NCBI GenBank assembly: GCA_037976565.1
Contig: CP137674.1
Coordinates: 30,783,047-30,847,046 of the forward strand
From: Mesocentrotus franciscanus
Lineage: Eukaryota > Echinodermata > Echinoidea > Camarodonta > Strongylocentrotidae
DNA: 64,000 bases
Reading direction: 5' to 3'
Numbering within the stretch: the stretch's first letter is position 1; each line of letters begins with the position of its first letter. Under the pieces are notes generated by a model. That model saw nothing but the letters and a program-made list of their open reading frames with translations. It did no database searches and was not told the DNA's origin. Positions 34,467-44,994 of the stretch are shown here, piece after piece. Position numbers and translations under genes: made by a program.

Positions 34467-36479
34467 CAAAGTATATATTTCCGGGTTATTTCTTATTTTT
34501 AATAAGATTCAGTGTAATATTGCAGCCAAAGTGAATATATAACTTATTAAGACGTAAAGAGTGAAAAATCTTGTTGCATATCGCATTCATCTCGGTCTGG
34601 CTAAACTGAACCATTCGTTCCGCATACTACCGCATAGCCGTACTTCAGTTCAGTCTATGTATAGAGGCGGTCAGAGGAGCCAGATGCAATCTCAGCGGAA
34701 CAACCGTCGATATCAGAGACTGAAGCTTTCGGTCTAATCATCACCAAGCCCTTAAGGCTATCCACAATAAGGAATGACAATCATCCAAGAAAACTGTATT
34801 TGGTTTCAATTACTAATTAGCCCGACTCAAAATTTAGGAAGGCCAGGTCAATACGCATAGATTCTAAGCATTGACTCTCTAATAATATGCTTTGCTGGAG
34901 TGACAATACAGCCTACAAAGAAGGCTACAGGCGCAGGCTACAGGTAGTAGATCTATTCTAGGACTAGGTCTAGGCCTACAGCATTTTTATACAGGCAGTT
35001 CAGGATTTTTTGCGTGAAAAGTGCATTTAGGTCTAGAAGTCTAGGGTCTAGACCTTAGCCTAGGTCTATTTTAACTGGGGCTGGCTTGTGAATATAATTA
35101 CTTAAAATCTAATCTTTACCTTTTTCATTTCTTCATTTTCGAATACTTTAAAATAAATAGTAATGAAGATTTCGTGTTCGCTGCGCGCTGCGCGCTGTGT
35201 TAAAATCGCGTATGCGAAGACTATAGGCACTCTGCCCATACCTGACCGTTTCAAGCGGGGCACTATCGGCTAAGATAGCGCTCGCGCTCCGATGCTGACC
35301 TGTGGTGTGTACGAGGCACGTCAACTCGTCTACGTCCGCTGTTACAAAAAGACAATATCGTGTTAATTTGTATACTTTTCCATTGTTATACAATCTTCCA
35401 GTACGTAGAGGTTTACATGAAATAATAACATAAGAATTAATATTTAACAAACGTAGAAGAAAGTATCTTACCTGAGATATGAAAGATTTAATTTGGTGTG
35501 GAAGATTTAATTTGACCTTCTATTTGTAGATCAGTGGGTACCCCATATATCTCTGTGAATATGGAACACCGCGCGTGCATGCCTAATTCCTTTAAAAAAA
35601 AATCATAGTCGTATTGCTGAAGAAATTGATATGGAAAGAGTATGCTGTAATAAACATCCACTACGTACACTGGGGGCAGATCCAGATTTTGTTTTTCACC
35701 AGGGAGGGTGCGGAATTCGCCTCAAGTGAATAAATGATGTCCTAGCTAGCTACCTCGTATAGATTTGAGGTTTGCAAAACGTGTTTGTTTTTTTTGTTCA
35801 AGAAATTTATGAATTGCATATAGTTTACGTTTAAGAAATGCATTTCCATCCTTAGAAAATTAAATTCATAGTTCCATTTCCCTCTACGCGAAAATTCTAT
35901 TGGTTTTACGGGATGAAAATAATGTAATAAAGGGGGATTCCCCTAGCTTCCACCCTGAGGAATCTTAAAATTTGATATCCCCTAATGTATGCTATCCTGC
36001 TTAATTGACAGAATTCTGATAGACTAAAGACACTGTAGACCCGACATGCATACACCCTGGGTGCATGGTGCACATGTTAAGGGGTCGGTGGTCCTCCCAA
36101 CCTGAGAAGATATTTGATGTTCGAAAAGGCCAACTTGGGCTATATATAGGCTGTGATAAATCATTAAAATATAAACTCTGCTTTAAAGTATATATAAAGA
36201 TAGAAAAATATTGTCATTTTTTCCCCAACAAGGAAAAAAAATGAGGAAAACTTCACATATGTTTCAAGTTTCTTATAAGTTTAAATTATTATTTTGTCAG
36301 CGACTAGTATTTTATTGACAGAAAGCTGGCAATTATTGGGCGGGCTGATACGGCGGGTTCTATAGCCCACTCCCATGCAAGACTAGGAGTTGCGCGGATT
36401 GGTCCGAATCAACGCAAGTTTGCAGTCTTATATTTCGGGGACGGGCGCCCTCTACTTCTTTTTTTTTTGGGGGTTCAAA
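34467..36479. other. Intergenic, one good orphan splice donor
   Basis: A strong minus-strand donor CTCAG|GTAAGATA lies at about 35473 and a GC-rich patch with GCGCGCTGCGCGC at 35175-35335. They could mark another DHX36 5' exon or an unknown transcript. Confidence 0.3.
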
Positions 36480-36493
36480 TTCATTAAAATCCC

Positions 36494-36562
<69 letters not shown>
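36480..36562 (+). repeat. CT/CA microsatellite
   Basis: CT repeat, a short CA run, then a second CT repeat, about 70 bp in all. Confidence 0.95.
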
Positions 36563-36566
<4 letters not shown>

Positions 36567-37475
36567 TAATGTGCATGTTTGCCCCTTATTTGTTAACCTG
36601 ATTTCTGATGTCAACGACATAGCAAAAAATGCTGATTTATAGACCCTTTTCGGGATACATAATGAATATCATTTTTGAAAGTCTGATGTGGTCAAGATTA
36701 CTGGTAAAAACTTTTTTTCGGTAAATAGTAGGATTGTAGGAAAGTGAGTTATTGTGTTATTCGCATTTATTTTGCAAACTGCCGACATGAAGTTTTATGT
36801 AAATAGGCCTAGGTCATTGCATAGCTCCCTGACATAGCATAATGAATAGAAAACTGGTCTATTTAATATTCTTCAGTATGCGTGGTTTTCCCTATAGCAT
36901 GGCATCAATAAAAAGGGAAGCTTGGCTATTCAAGTCTGTTATCAATAGGCTGGCATCATAGATATTTGAAAAGTTATACGTAATAAACTACTCAGATCTC
37001 TCTGACATAGCATGAATGAATTAATTGAAAAGAAAACGACCCTCCCTTCTTCGGAGAGTCATGCATATCTTCGTCTTTTGTTTAAATACACGTTCAATAC
37101 ACAATTAGGCCAAGCTGCAAGTGAATGAGAAAAGAAAATATGCGAGAGTTTCAATGCTTTAAAAAAGACAGTGATGAAAAAGGCCTACACATAGGGCTAC
37201 TATGCAGAATTTTTCGTTTCCCGACATAGCATCAAATACTTTTTTTTAAAGAACCGAATTCAAATAAAAAGCGGAGCTGGTTCAGCAGCTTATTTTAATA
37301 GGGAACATTTTATCTTCGGTGCAGGATTTACCAAAGAGGGTGAAAGAACCTTCTTGACATAGCAACAGTGGGCGGATTTTTTTTGTTATATTTTTCCTAT
37401 ATAAGCACAGGAAGGGCTCTTTCTCGTTGTCTAAGAGGACAACGTTCACTTTCAATATCACCACAGGAAAAGAAT
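36563..37475. other. Intergenic, recurring GACATAGCA
   Basis: GACATAGCA occurs at about 36616, 36830, 37002, 37222 and 37354, all plus strand. The flanks are only partly similar. Confidence 0.45.
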
Positions 37476-37632
37476 AGCGTGGGGCTGCAATGTCACTTCA
37501 AGAGAGGACAACAACTTCAAGACGGTTCAAAATTAAGCTGGGAGATTGGGATTAAATTTAGACCACTTTTCAAACTAATAGGATATGAATAAAGTTAAAA
37601 TGTGTAGGATTTGGGCGCAAACGCAATCGGGT
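37476..37632 (+). repeat. 160-bp dispersed repeat, copy 1
   Basis: Shares TGTCACTTCAAG, CAACTTCAAGACGGTTCAAA, AGGATATGAATAAAGTTAAA and GGGCGCAAACGCAA with the reverse-oriented copy at 49336-49498. Confidence 0.75.
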
Positions 37633-37759
37633 ACCACTACGTTGTCGCCCCCAAAAAAGGTTCCACGCCCCAAAATAAAAATAAATCAGAGGACATGAAC
37701 GGGAAAGAATAGGAAATAAAAAAGAAGAATAAGAAAATGACCGCAAGGCCGTTTTTATT

Positions 37760-37862
37760 AATTTCTTTATTTCTTTTCTTTCTTTCTTTTCTTTCTTTCT
37801 TTTCTTTCTTTCTTTTCTTTCTTTCTTTTCTTTCTTTCTTTTCTTTCTTTCTATTTTTTTCT
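37760..37862 (+). repeat. TTTCTTTCTTTC microsatellite
   Basis: About 100 bp of tandem TTTC/TTTTC on the plus strand. The Phe-rich reading frame here is low complexity. Confidence 0.95.
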
Positions 37863-39460
37863 TGTTTCCTTTTTCTTAAAATAGACCCCTTTCAGGATGA
37901 CCTCCCCCTAACTCCCCGATATTGTTTTATGTCTACACTACCCCCCCCCCCTCCCGCTATAGGCCCCTTTTTTTAAAGAAATATGTTGACATAATTATTG
38001 TGCTTTAAACCACTTTCGCTTACATTAACAACAACAATAATAAATTATCATATAATTGGCTGAATTGGCAAAAAATTAATCGTTAATTGTTATACCGGGC
38101 TTTCCCGCCGCAATATTTGAATTAAGTATAATATGGGGATAGAGCTTCGCATCATATTTCACTTTATTTGATTTATGGGGTGCATTTGATTTTCTTCCCT
38201 TGTCTATTTTCTCTCTATCTTTTTTCTCTGTGTGACCCCCCCCCCTTCCACATTCCCTTCCCTTCCCTCTCCCCTTTTCTCTCTCCTTTGTAATTTTTAG
38301 GGTCACTTTGGAGTGCAAATCCACGCTTAGAATTAGTGGAATTCACTCTCAACAGAGTAAATCATAAACTAATTTTTGGAACGTATAGGCCTATTCCACT
38401 TTAATATCAAATGGATTGAACCTAGGACGACAGTGATCTCTCATATATGACTGCTATAAAAACTGATTTCAAATGTTCACCTATTTAGGCATAATAATTA
38501 TGCATGTTTTCCATGACAAATCGAAGGCTGACGACTTTATTACCATTATATTGGGGCGACTAGCCCCACCCCTATTAGTGAGGAACCTGTGAAAAGCAAA
38601 GGGGAAAGGCGAGGAAATAAATGAGGAGGCAACCGAGAAAAAGAAAAGATAAGAATGAAAGATGGAAAAAATAAATGGGAAAATGGAATGAGAGAAAGGG
38701 AGGGAGGGAGAGAGAGAGACAGGGGAAAGGAGGAGGCAGAGAGGGATAGAGAGAGAAAGAGAGAGGAAGAGAAAGAGGGATACCAGAAGGGGATGGGGGG
38801 GGGGGGTTCCATACAGATCAACTTTAAATTCCAGTCATACATCTATCTAGCAGCTCGCTTTTTACTTTTCGAGATGCTTTGGTATTCTAATTCTCTATTT
38901 GAAGCTGTTAGATTTTCTTTTGATGTAACCATATTTAAAATAATGATGCTTTCAAAGTATTCATTATTTCATGTTTTGTCGATCAACAATTTAAATTCAT
39001 CTTCTTCTTCTCATCGTTTATGTTCACCTTAATTCACATTACCTATATAAACTAGTATATATTGAAATCTTATACTAATATTTCTTATTAAAAAATATTT
39101 CTTATTCGCATGGGGATATTGCCTCGACCAAAAAAAAAAAAAAAATGTGTGCAATTTTCCACAATTCCATTCTTTTGATCGACTTATTATAACATTTACA
39201 GTGTAACTTTACTCTATGTTTATACGTTTTCAATTTTGTTATTTTTATTACAAACAAGTATATGTTGTATTTTCCTTTACTTGTATACTGTAGTTAATGT
39301 ATTTCTAAATCTTCCTACTTTATACATGTATGTCATTATACTTATGTACTTTGATTTGCATGCATTACATATTTAATTGGAAATTAAAATGAATGATATT
39401 TGAAGCTACGACAGGGTAGGCAGGGGGGGGGGCGTTGTTGGAGGACGGGAAATGATGTGA
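37863..39460. other. Intergenic, low-complexity tracts
   Basis: Poly-C at 37941 and 38237, GA-rich tract 38640-38790 with a G-run at 38796, a poly-A run at 39130. No gene. Confidence 0.6.
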
Positions 39461-39468
39461 TATTATCC

Positions 39469-41323
39469 CAGAGGCGGCGGAGCGACTTCCAAAGTGGGGG
39501 CACCAACAAAAAAGGGCACTTTCTGGAAAAAGGGCACCTTCAAAGGTAAATCTCTAAGCGAAAATATACAAGTTTTTAGACATTGGTATATACCCCTATA
39601 TTGTGATAACATTACCAGGGATGATTTTAGTATTTGTTTCTCTTTATACATCATCATATAAGATATTGTTTAAGCATCATACTTTGCAGTTGGGTGCGCC
39701 GTGTCTGCGAAGGTCTGAAAATTCATTTGAGAGCGAGCAAAGCGAGCGAGGAAAATTTTAAAGATTTGTGAGGTCGCAGCGCGAAAAATTACATCTTATA
39801 AAGAGGAAAAACCTAATCCTAAGCACATTCTCATAACGGAACTTACGGAAGACTGAAAAGACCTTTGATAAGTAACATAATTATAACATCTATAAATGCG
39901 AGCGAGCGAGCTTTGGGGGAAATTGCTCTTAGTCGCTTGAAATTAGGGGCACGTTTAATGATGAAAAGGGGACACTTACCAAAATGGATAAGACACTTAT
40001 TAGAAAAGAAAAGCATCACGTGTCAAAGTACAAAGGCTAATTACCAGAGATGAAAATGGAGCACTTCTTACACCTAAACAAAGAGGCACTTATGAGAATG
40101 GGAAATGGGCATTTGTCGACGGAAAAGAGGCACCCATCAGATTTTGATAGGAGCTTTTATAAGAAGTCTTAGAAGTGAAAAGGGGCATTTATGAAAAAGG
40201 GATAGGTTCCTTATTAGAAAGAAAAAGGGGCACGTATCATTGTTCAAATGGTAATTATCAGAGGTGAAAAGGGGCACTTATCGCCTCTGAAAAGGGGCAC
40301 TGACCATATATGAAAAGAGGCACTTATGAGAATGAAAAATGGGCACTAATAATAAAGGGAAATGTGCATTTGTTGAAAAAAGGGGCACCGATCAGATTTT
40401 AATAGGGGCATTTATCGGAGGTGAAAGGAGGGCTTTTATTAGAAGGGGGAAGTGGCTCATATTAAAAAGAAAAAGAGGCACATGCTAAAATACACGGGGC
40501 ACTTATCAGAGATGAAAAGAGGTAATCATGAGAAGTGGAAGGGGCACTTATAAGAAGGAAAAAGAGGTTTTATTAGGAAGGAAAAGGGGGACGTGTCAAA
40601 ATAAAAGTGGCACTTATCAAGAGGGGAATTAGGGGCACTTGTCAAAGTAAAACGAGTATCTCTCAGAATTGAATAGGGTCATTTACAAGAGATGAAAAAG
40701 GGCACTTATGTGAATGAAAAGGAACTATTTTCATAGGTAAAAAGGGGCATTTATGAGAAGGGGCTCTTTTTTAATGGGGGCACTTATCATGAGGAAAAGG
40801 GGCACTTATTAGAAAGGAAAGGGGGCACATGTGAAAATATAAGGTGCGTTTATCCGAGTTAAAAAGGGGTAGTTATTAAAAGGGTAAGTAAATATGATAG
40901 CAAATACTCTGAGAGGGCACTTCTTACAAAGGAAAGGGGGCACTTGTCAAAGCAAAAGGGGCACCTCTCAGATTTGAATAGGACAGTTATCAGAGGTGAA
41001 GGGGGCGCTTATCAAAAGTGAAAAAGAGCGCTTCTCTTACCTGAAAAGGGGCACTTACTAGAGATTAAAAAGGGCACTTATGAGAATGGAAAATGGACAC
41101 TTATTGCAAAGGAAAATGGGAACTTATTGAAGGAAAAGGGGTAAGTGTCAAAATAAAAGGGGCACTTATCAGAGGTGGAAAGGGGAAGGGGCACTTTTAA
41201 AAATTAACAGGGGCACTTGTCAAAGTAAAAGGGGCACTTTTAGTATGTAAAAAGGGGCACTTTTCGGGTACTTGAAAAAGTGGGAGGGCACTGTGCCCCC
41301 CTGCCCCGGGAGCGCCGCCACTG
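39469..41323. mobile_element. 1855-bp hAT-type non-autonomous element carrying a minisatellite
   Basis: Perfect 8-bp target duplication TATTATCC at 39461-39468 and 41324-41331. Terminal inverted repeats CAGAGGCGGCG at left and CGCCGCCACTG at right (10 of 11 pair). The 8-bp duplication and CAG ends are hallmarks of the hAT superfamily. No transposase: from about 39950 to 41280 the interior is dozens of variants of a 20-25 bp unit around GGGGCACTTATCAGA. The left 480 bp is non-repetitive apart from GCGAGCAAAGCGAGCGAG. Confidence 0.88.
39950..41280 (+). repeat. GGGGCACTTATCA minisatellite inside the hAT-type element
   Basis: Imperfect head-to-tail units such as AAAAGGGGCACTTATCAGAG, with variants GGGCACTTATGAGAA, GGGCACTTGTCAAAG and GGGGCACATGTC, covering about 1.3 kb. 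Purine-rich on the plus strand. Units are too diverged and variable in length for recent slippage. Confidence 0.85.
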
Positions 41324-41331
41324 TATTATCC

Positions 41332-42189
41332 CCACTCCGCCCCCCCCCCTCCCGACCCACTCCCTTTTCGCATGTGAAAGTTTTCAAAGCGTCCATCGCG
41401 ATTCCAAAAAAACTCCTGGGTGTAAGCCTACCAAATTCAAGGGAGTAGGCGGGGCTTCAGTGTAAAGAAAAAATAATCCCGAGGGAGCGTATACTATACG
41501 GTTTCCTAGCGATTGGTGAAGCTGAAGCGCACCTGTTGTGTGAATTGAATCGGCATACATTTAATAGAGTTTAGTTTAGACACGGCCCTGTATTCGTAAG
41601 TTATTAGTTTAATACATGTTGTGTGATTATGAGCCTCTGAATGATTTTGTGTGACTAGTAGTGCTTGTTTGTTCAATTTGTTGGTGATCAACACCATCAG
41701 TATATAATATGTCATTAATAAAGTCAAAGATCCGAAAGTGACGTGAGACCGTAGCGCTGAGCTGAGCTGAGATGAAAGTCAGAATGACATTATATTGCTC
41801 ATCATGGCTCGTGCATATATTCATGCCTGGACTTGGGTCTCGACATGATTGAGTTAGTACTTTAGCTAGTAGGCCTACTAATTTTCATCGTCAATATAAC
41901 GAAATCATGTAAATCAAAATACTTATGTATTCTAATAGTACCTAAATCATATGTTGTAGAAAGAATTGATACACAGAAGGTGATGAATATTTATTGTGTG
42001 TAATTGTTAAATATATACCCGGCCTTTGTATTAAAGAATAAAGTAAATATGTTTAATTTTCGTATAATAATATTCAATCGATTATAATTCATGGATGCAT
42101 ATACTTGCCAACAAATTGTATCTTAAGGTGTACGTGATTGTGATCTATAAGCTAAACAGATTGTTGTTTTGTTTTCTTATTATTGAAAT
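41332..42189. other. Intergenic, nothing recognised
   Basis: Only a poly-C run at 41341-41349. No conserved frame. Confidence 0.55.
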
Positions 42190-42380
42190 TATTTTTCTTC
42201 TCTTTCTCCTCCTTCTCCTCCTCCTCCTCCTCCTCCTCCTCCTCCTCCTCCTCCTCCTCCTCCTTCTCCTTCTTCTTCTTCTTCTTCTTATTTTTTGTAT
42301 CATTACTATTATTATTATTGTTATTTTATTATTATTATTATTATCATTAATATTAGTAGTAGTAGTAGTAGTAGTAGTAC
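42190..42380 (+). repeat. CTC/CTT, ATT and TAG triplet microsatellites
   Basis: A run of CTC and CTT triplets (about 42205-42289) is followed by ATT repeats and then ten TAG repeats up to the start of the fold-back element. Confidence 0.95.
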
Positions 42381-42547
42381 TAGGAACTTTCAGATTTGCA
42401 CGACGAGAATGTAGACTGCTACGTGGACATCCTATTAAGGCACTGGCAGTGCCCGGCAGTGTGCCTTAAAAGGACGTCACATTGCCTTAAAAGGATATCC
42501 ACGTAGCAGTCCACGTTCTCGTTGTGCAAATCTGAAAGTCCCTATTA
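42378..42547. mobile_element. 170-bp fold-back element
   Basis: Arms of about 57 bp: ACTTTCAGATTTGCACGACG...GACTGCTACGTGGA and TCCACGTAGCAGTC...GTGCAAATCTGAAAGT. The centre has its own small palindrome GGCACTGGCAGTGCC. It lies directly after the TAG run, 0.5 kb before DYNLT5. Confidence 0.85.
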
Positions 42548-42764
42548 TCAACAGTCATTTTGATGACATCCCACCGCTGCCACCATGTTGTTAATGTGTG
42601 TTGGAATCAACCAACTTCTAGATACCAAAACATTTCTCTGTCCACAATGGAATAATTGTCGGTTTAAAACTTTATTCCAGCACAGCCAATCACATCCATT
42701 ATGGATAGGCTCAAGCACATGTATACACTGATGATGTCACAGCGCCGATGGCATTGAACACATA

Positions 42765-42970
42765 TACATATCGATAGTTGAATGATAGCAGCATTGATGT
42801 TAATAATAGTTACATTTCTCAATTCTCTTTTTGTTTTCTAGATATCAAGAGGTGCGCATGTCGTACATATCTATAGTTGAACAATAGCAGTATCGATATT
42901 AATAATGACATAACATTTCTCATTACTGTTTTTGTTGTCTAGATATCTTAGAAGAGGTGTGCATGTCATA
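42765..42970 (+). repeat. 99-bp tandem duplication with two copies of a splice acceptor, upstream of DYNLT5
   Basis: Two head-to-tail copies with a 99-bp period (42765-42863 and 42864-about 42970), each starting TACATATC(G/T)ATAGTTGA. Each copy carries a pyrimidine-rich tract ending in TTTTCTAG or TTGTCTAG, followed by ATATC. The second AG, about 90 nt before the DYNLT5 start codon, is the likely acceptor of the exon holding the ATG; the first is its duplicate. Confidence 0.75.
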
Positions 42971-43036
42971 AGGATCAACAATTGGGAACTGGGGCTTAGT
43001 TGTTCACCAGAACTTTACACATACCTAACCCCAAAG

Positions 43037-44994
43037 ATGTCTTCAGACAAACAGGATGTAGCTCGTTCGAAGGCAGCCAAGCTGTTGAAACGTCATGGCA
43101 GTGCATCCTCTCTTATGAGTGGCAGTGACTTTGGTGCCAGGTTCAAACCCGCTGGGTAGGTGTTACAATTAAGTTATAATAATAATAATAATATTGGATA
43201 TTTTTATAGTGCACATATCCACAAAAGGTGCTCAAGGCCCTCCAATATTACCCTGACTCTGCTAGGCTACCGATATTGGTGCCCACAGCATTCAAGGAAT
43301 TCCTTCCAACCATTACCCATTTAACACCTGGATGGAGAGTGGGAAATGTAGATTTATGTTTTGCCAAAGGATATAAGTGCCGCAGCGGGACTCGAACTGT
43401 GAACCCTGTGATCCACAGTCCAATGACGTATCCCCTAGGCTACAACAACTCCAGTAGCCAGAGTAACAAACGTTGGGTTGCATGAGGGGATGTTAAATGA
43501 AAGAGGGGCTTTGGAAATTGCTAAGTTTATCTAGTACTTGTTGACAAGCATGTATGTAATTGCTCTCTTAGTAGTTGGTAGAAAAAAATGGGTAATTGGT
43601 GTTTTGAATGTGATTTGATAACCAATCCAATATTTTAGTATTGTTTTATCATGATGATAACGATGATTATTATTATTATTGTTATTATTGTTATTGTTAT
43701 TTGATGATAATAATTGATGTTGTTCTTGTTGTTATTATTCTCAAATCATCATCATCATCATTGTTGTTATCATCATTTCCTTATCTTTGTGTATATGTTC
43801 CTGCAGATCTGTCAGCACAGTATCATTCATCGATGAGCCTCATGATAGCTCAAGACATGGACCGGTAAGATTAGAGCCTACCTATCAGCTCGGACCTGTC
43901 AAGAAGTTCCCTGTCACAGCCGTGAAGAGCATGCTCAGAGAGACGCTGGAGGGCTACTTGCAGGATAAGAGATCTGAGCCAGAGTGGTGTAAAAGATGAC
44001 CAAGACTATTTCAGATGTAAGTTAGCAGGGAAAGAAACATGGAACACACTCCTAATTAATAAAGCTTTCATTAGCTGCTGATTATATATATATACGTGGA
44101 ACATGATCGAAGCACACACCTGTGATTAGGCACAGTATATTTTCTATTATCCAGGGCAGTGTTTCACAAACCGTCACAAGTACATGTTCACCAATGTCCG
44201 GTTGAAACGTGTTTAATTTAATATGCAGTTCAATGGGATGTCTGTGAACTGGTACTTATGACGGTTTTCGTGAAACGATGCCCAGATTAACAGTATACAA
44301 TATAATCAACATAGTGCAATGTCACCAATTTCCCACCCCGAACCTTGAAGATAAAATTGGACTTCGGGATGGGGAGATTTGAAAATAATTGTGATTTATA
44401 AGGCCCTCATGGTGACATTACAGGACTACAGGAAGGGGAGATATTGCACTCATTACTTTGGCAGATCCAATTACCTAAATCTATGAAGCTCACAGGGACT
44501 CTCTTTTGATTTCAATCACCATTTGCTCTTATTGTTATTAGCATTGTACAGTCAAACCTGCTTTAGTGACCACCTGTCTACAAAGACCACATTTTTTGTT
44601 CCCTTGAAAATGGTTTCTCATTGAAACATGTACCGGTACTTAAGGAACCTGTCTACAAAGACCACTTCTTGTGTTTCCCTTGGGTGGTCGCTATAGACAA
44701 GTTTAACTGTACATGTAATTCAGTGTAATTTTTTTTATATCGGTGATTAGAATCTGTGTACATGTTTCCTTCTTTATCTTTTTTTAATAGGACTTGAAAG
44801 CCCAAGTGAAAGACCTGATGCTGCCTCGATACAAGATCATCGTCTTAGTTCACATCGGACAGTTACAAGACCAGGGGTTAAAGGTCAGTAGTCGCTGTCT
44901 ATGGGATTCATCCAATGACACTTCTGCATCCTACGAATTCAGGAACAGCAGTTTGTTTGCTGCAGCGATGGTGTATGGTGTGTATTATGAGTAA
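43037..44994 (+). CDS. DYNLT5: DYNLT5 / TCTEX1D1 Tctex1-family dynein light chain, 3 coding exons
   Basis: Coding exons 43037-43155, 43807-44016 and 44791-44994 (stop TAA 44992). About 177 residues, close to human TCTEX1D1 (about 179). Shared blocks include [52 protein letters not shown] and FRNSSLFA. Tctex1 proteins form dimers that bridge dynein intermediate chain and cargo; the DYNLT5 subfamily is poorly characterised. The N-terminal 50 residues are basic and Ser-rich, and the Tctex1 domain fills the rest. Splice sites are canonical. Exon 2 has one base too few just before MTKTIS, beside AAAA at 43991-43994, giving a false stop two codons later. The start ATG at 43037 is chosen from family length, although the frame is open back to 42932. 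The intron at 43156-43806 contains a SINE. Confidence 0.92.
43165..43445 (-). repeat. tRNA-derived SINE with LINE-like ATT tail, in DYNLT5 intron
   Basis: On the minus strand: A-box-like TAGCCTAGGGGATACG, B-box-like CAGTTCGAGTCCCGC, then a body with CCAGGTGTTAAATGGGTA and GGCCTTGAGCACC, and a tail GCACTATAAAAATATCC followed by ATTATTATTATT. The best preserved of at least three related copies in the window. Confidence 0.65.
44161..44276. mobile_element. 116-bp hairpin MITE (GTTTCACAAA), copy 2
   Basis: Ends GTTTCACAAACCGTCACAAG and TATGACGGTTTTCGTGAAAC. Its two arms pair over most of their length. It lies just after DYNLT5 exon 2. Confidence 0.8.
44547..44711. mobile_element. 165-bp TA-flanked MITE (CAGTCAAACCTG), copy 2
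   Basis: Same order as 21910-22069 with about a dozen differences, including a 4-bp insertion at ACCGGTACTT. It sits in the intron before DYNLT5 exon 3. Confidence 0.75.

Noticed and set aside
42095..42469. Leu-rich frame that looks like a membrane protein
   Set aside because: Translation of CTC/CTT and ATT microsatellites running into the fold-back element.
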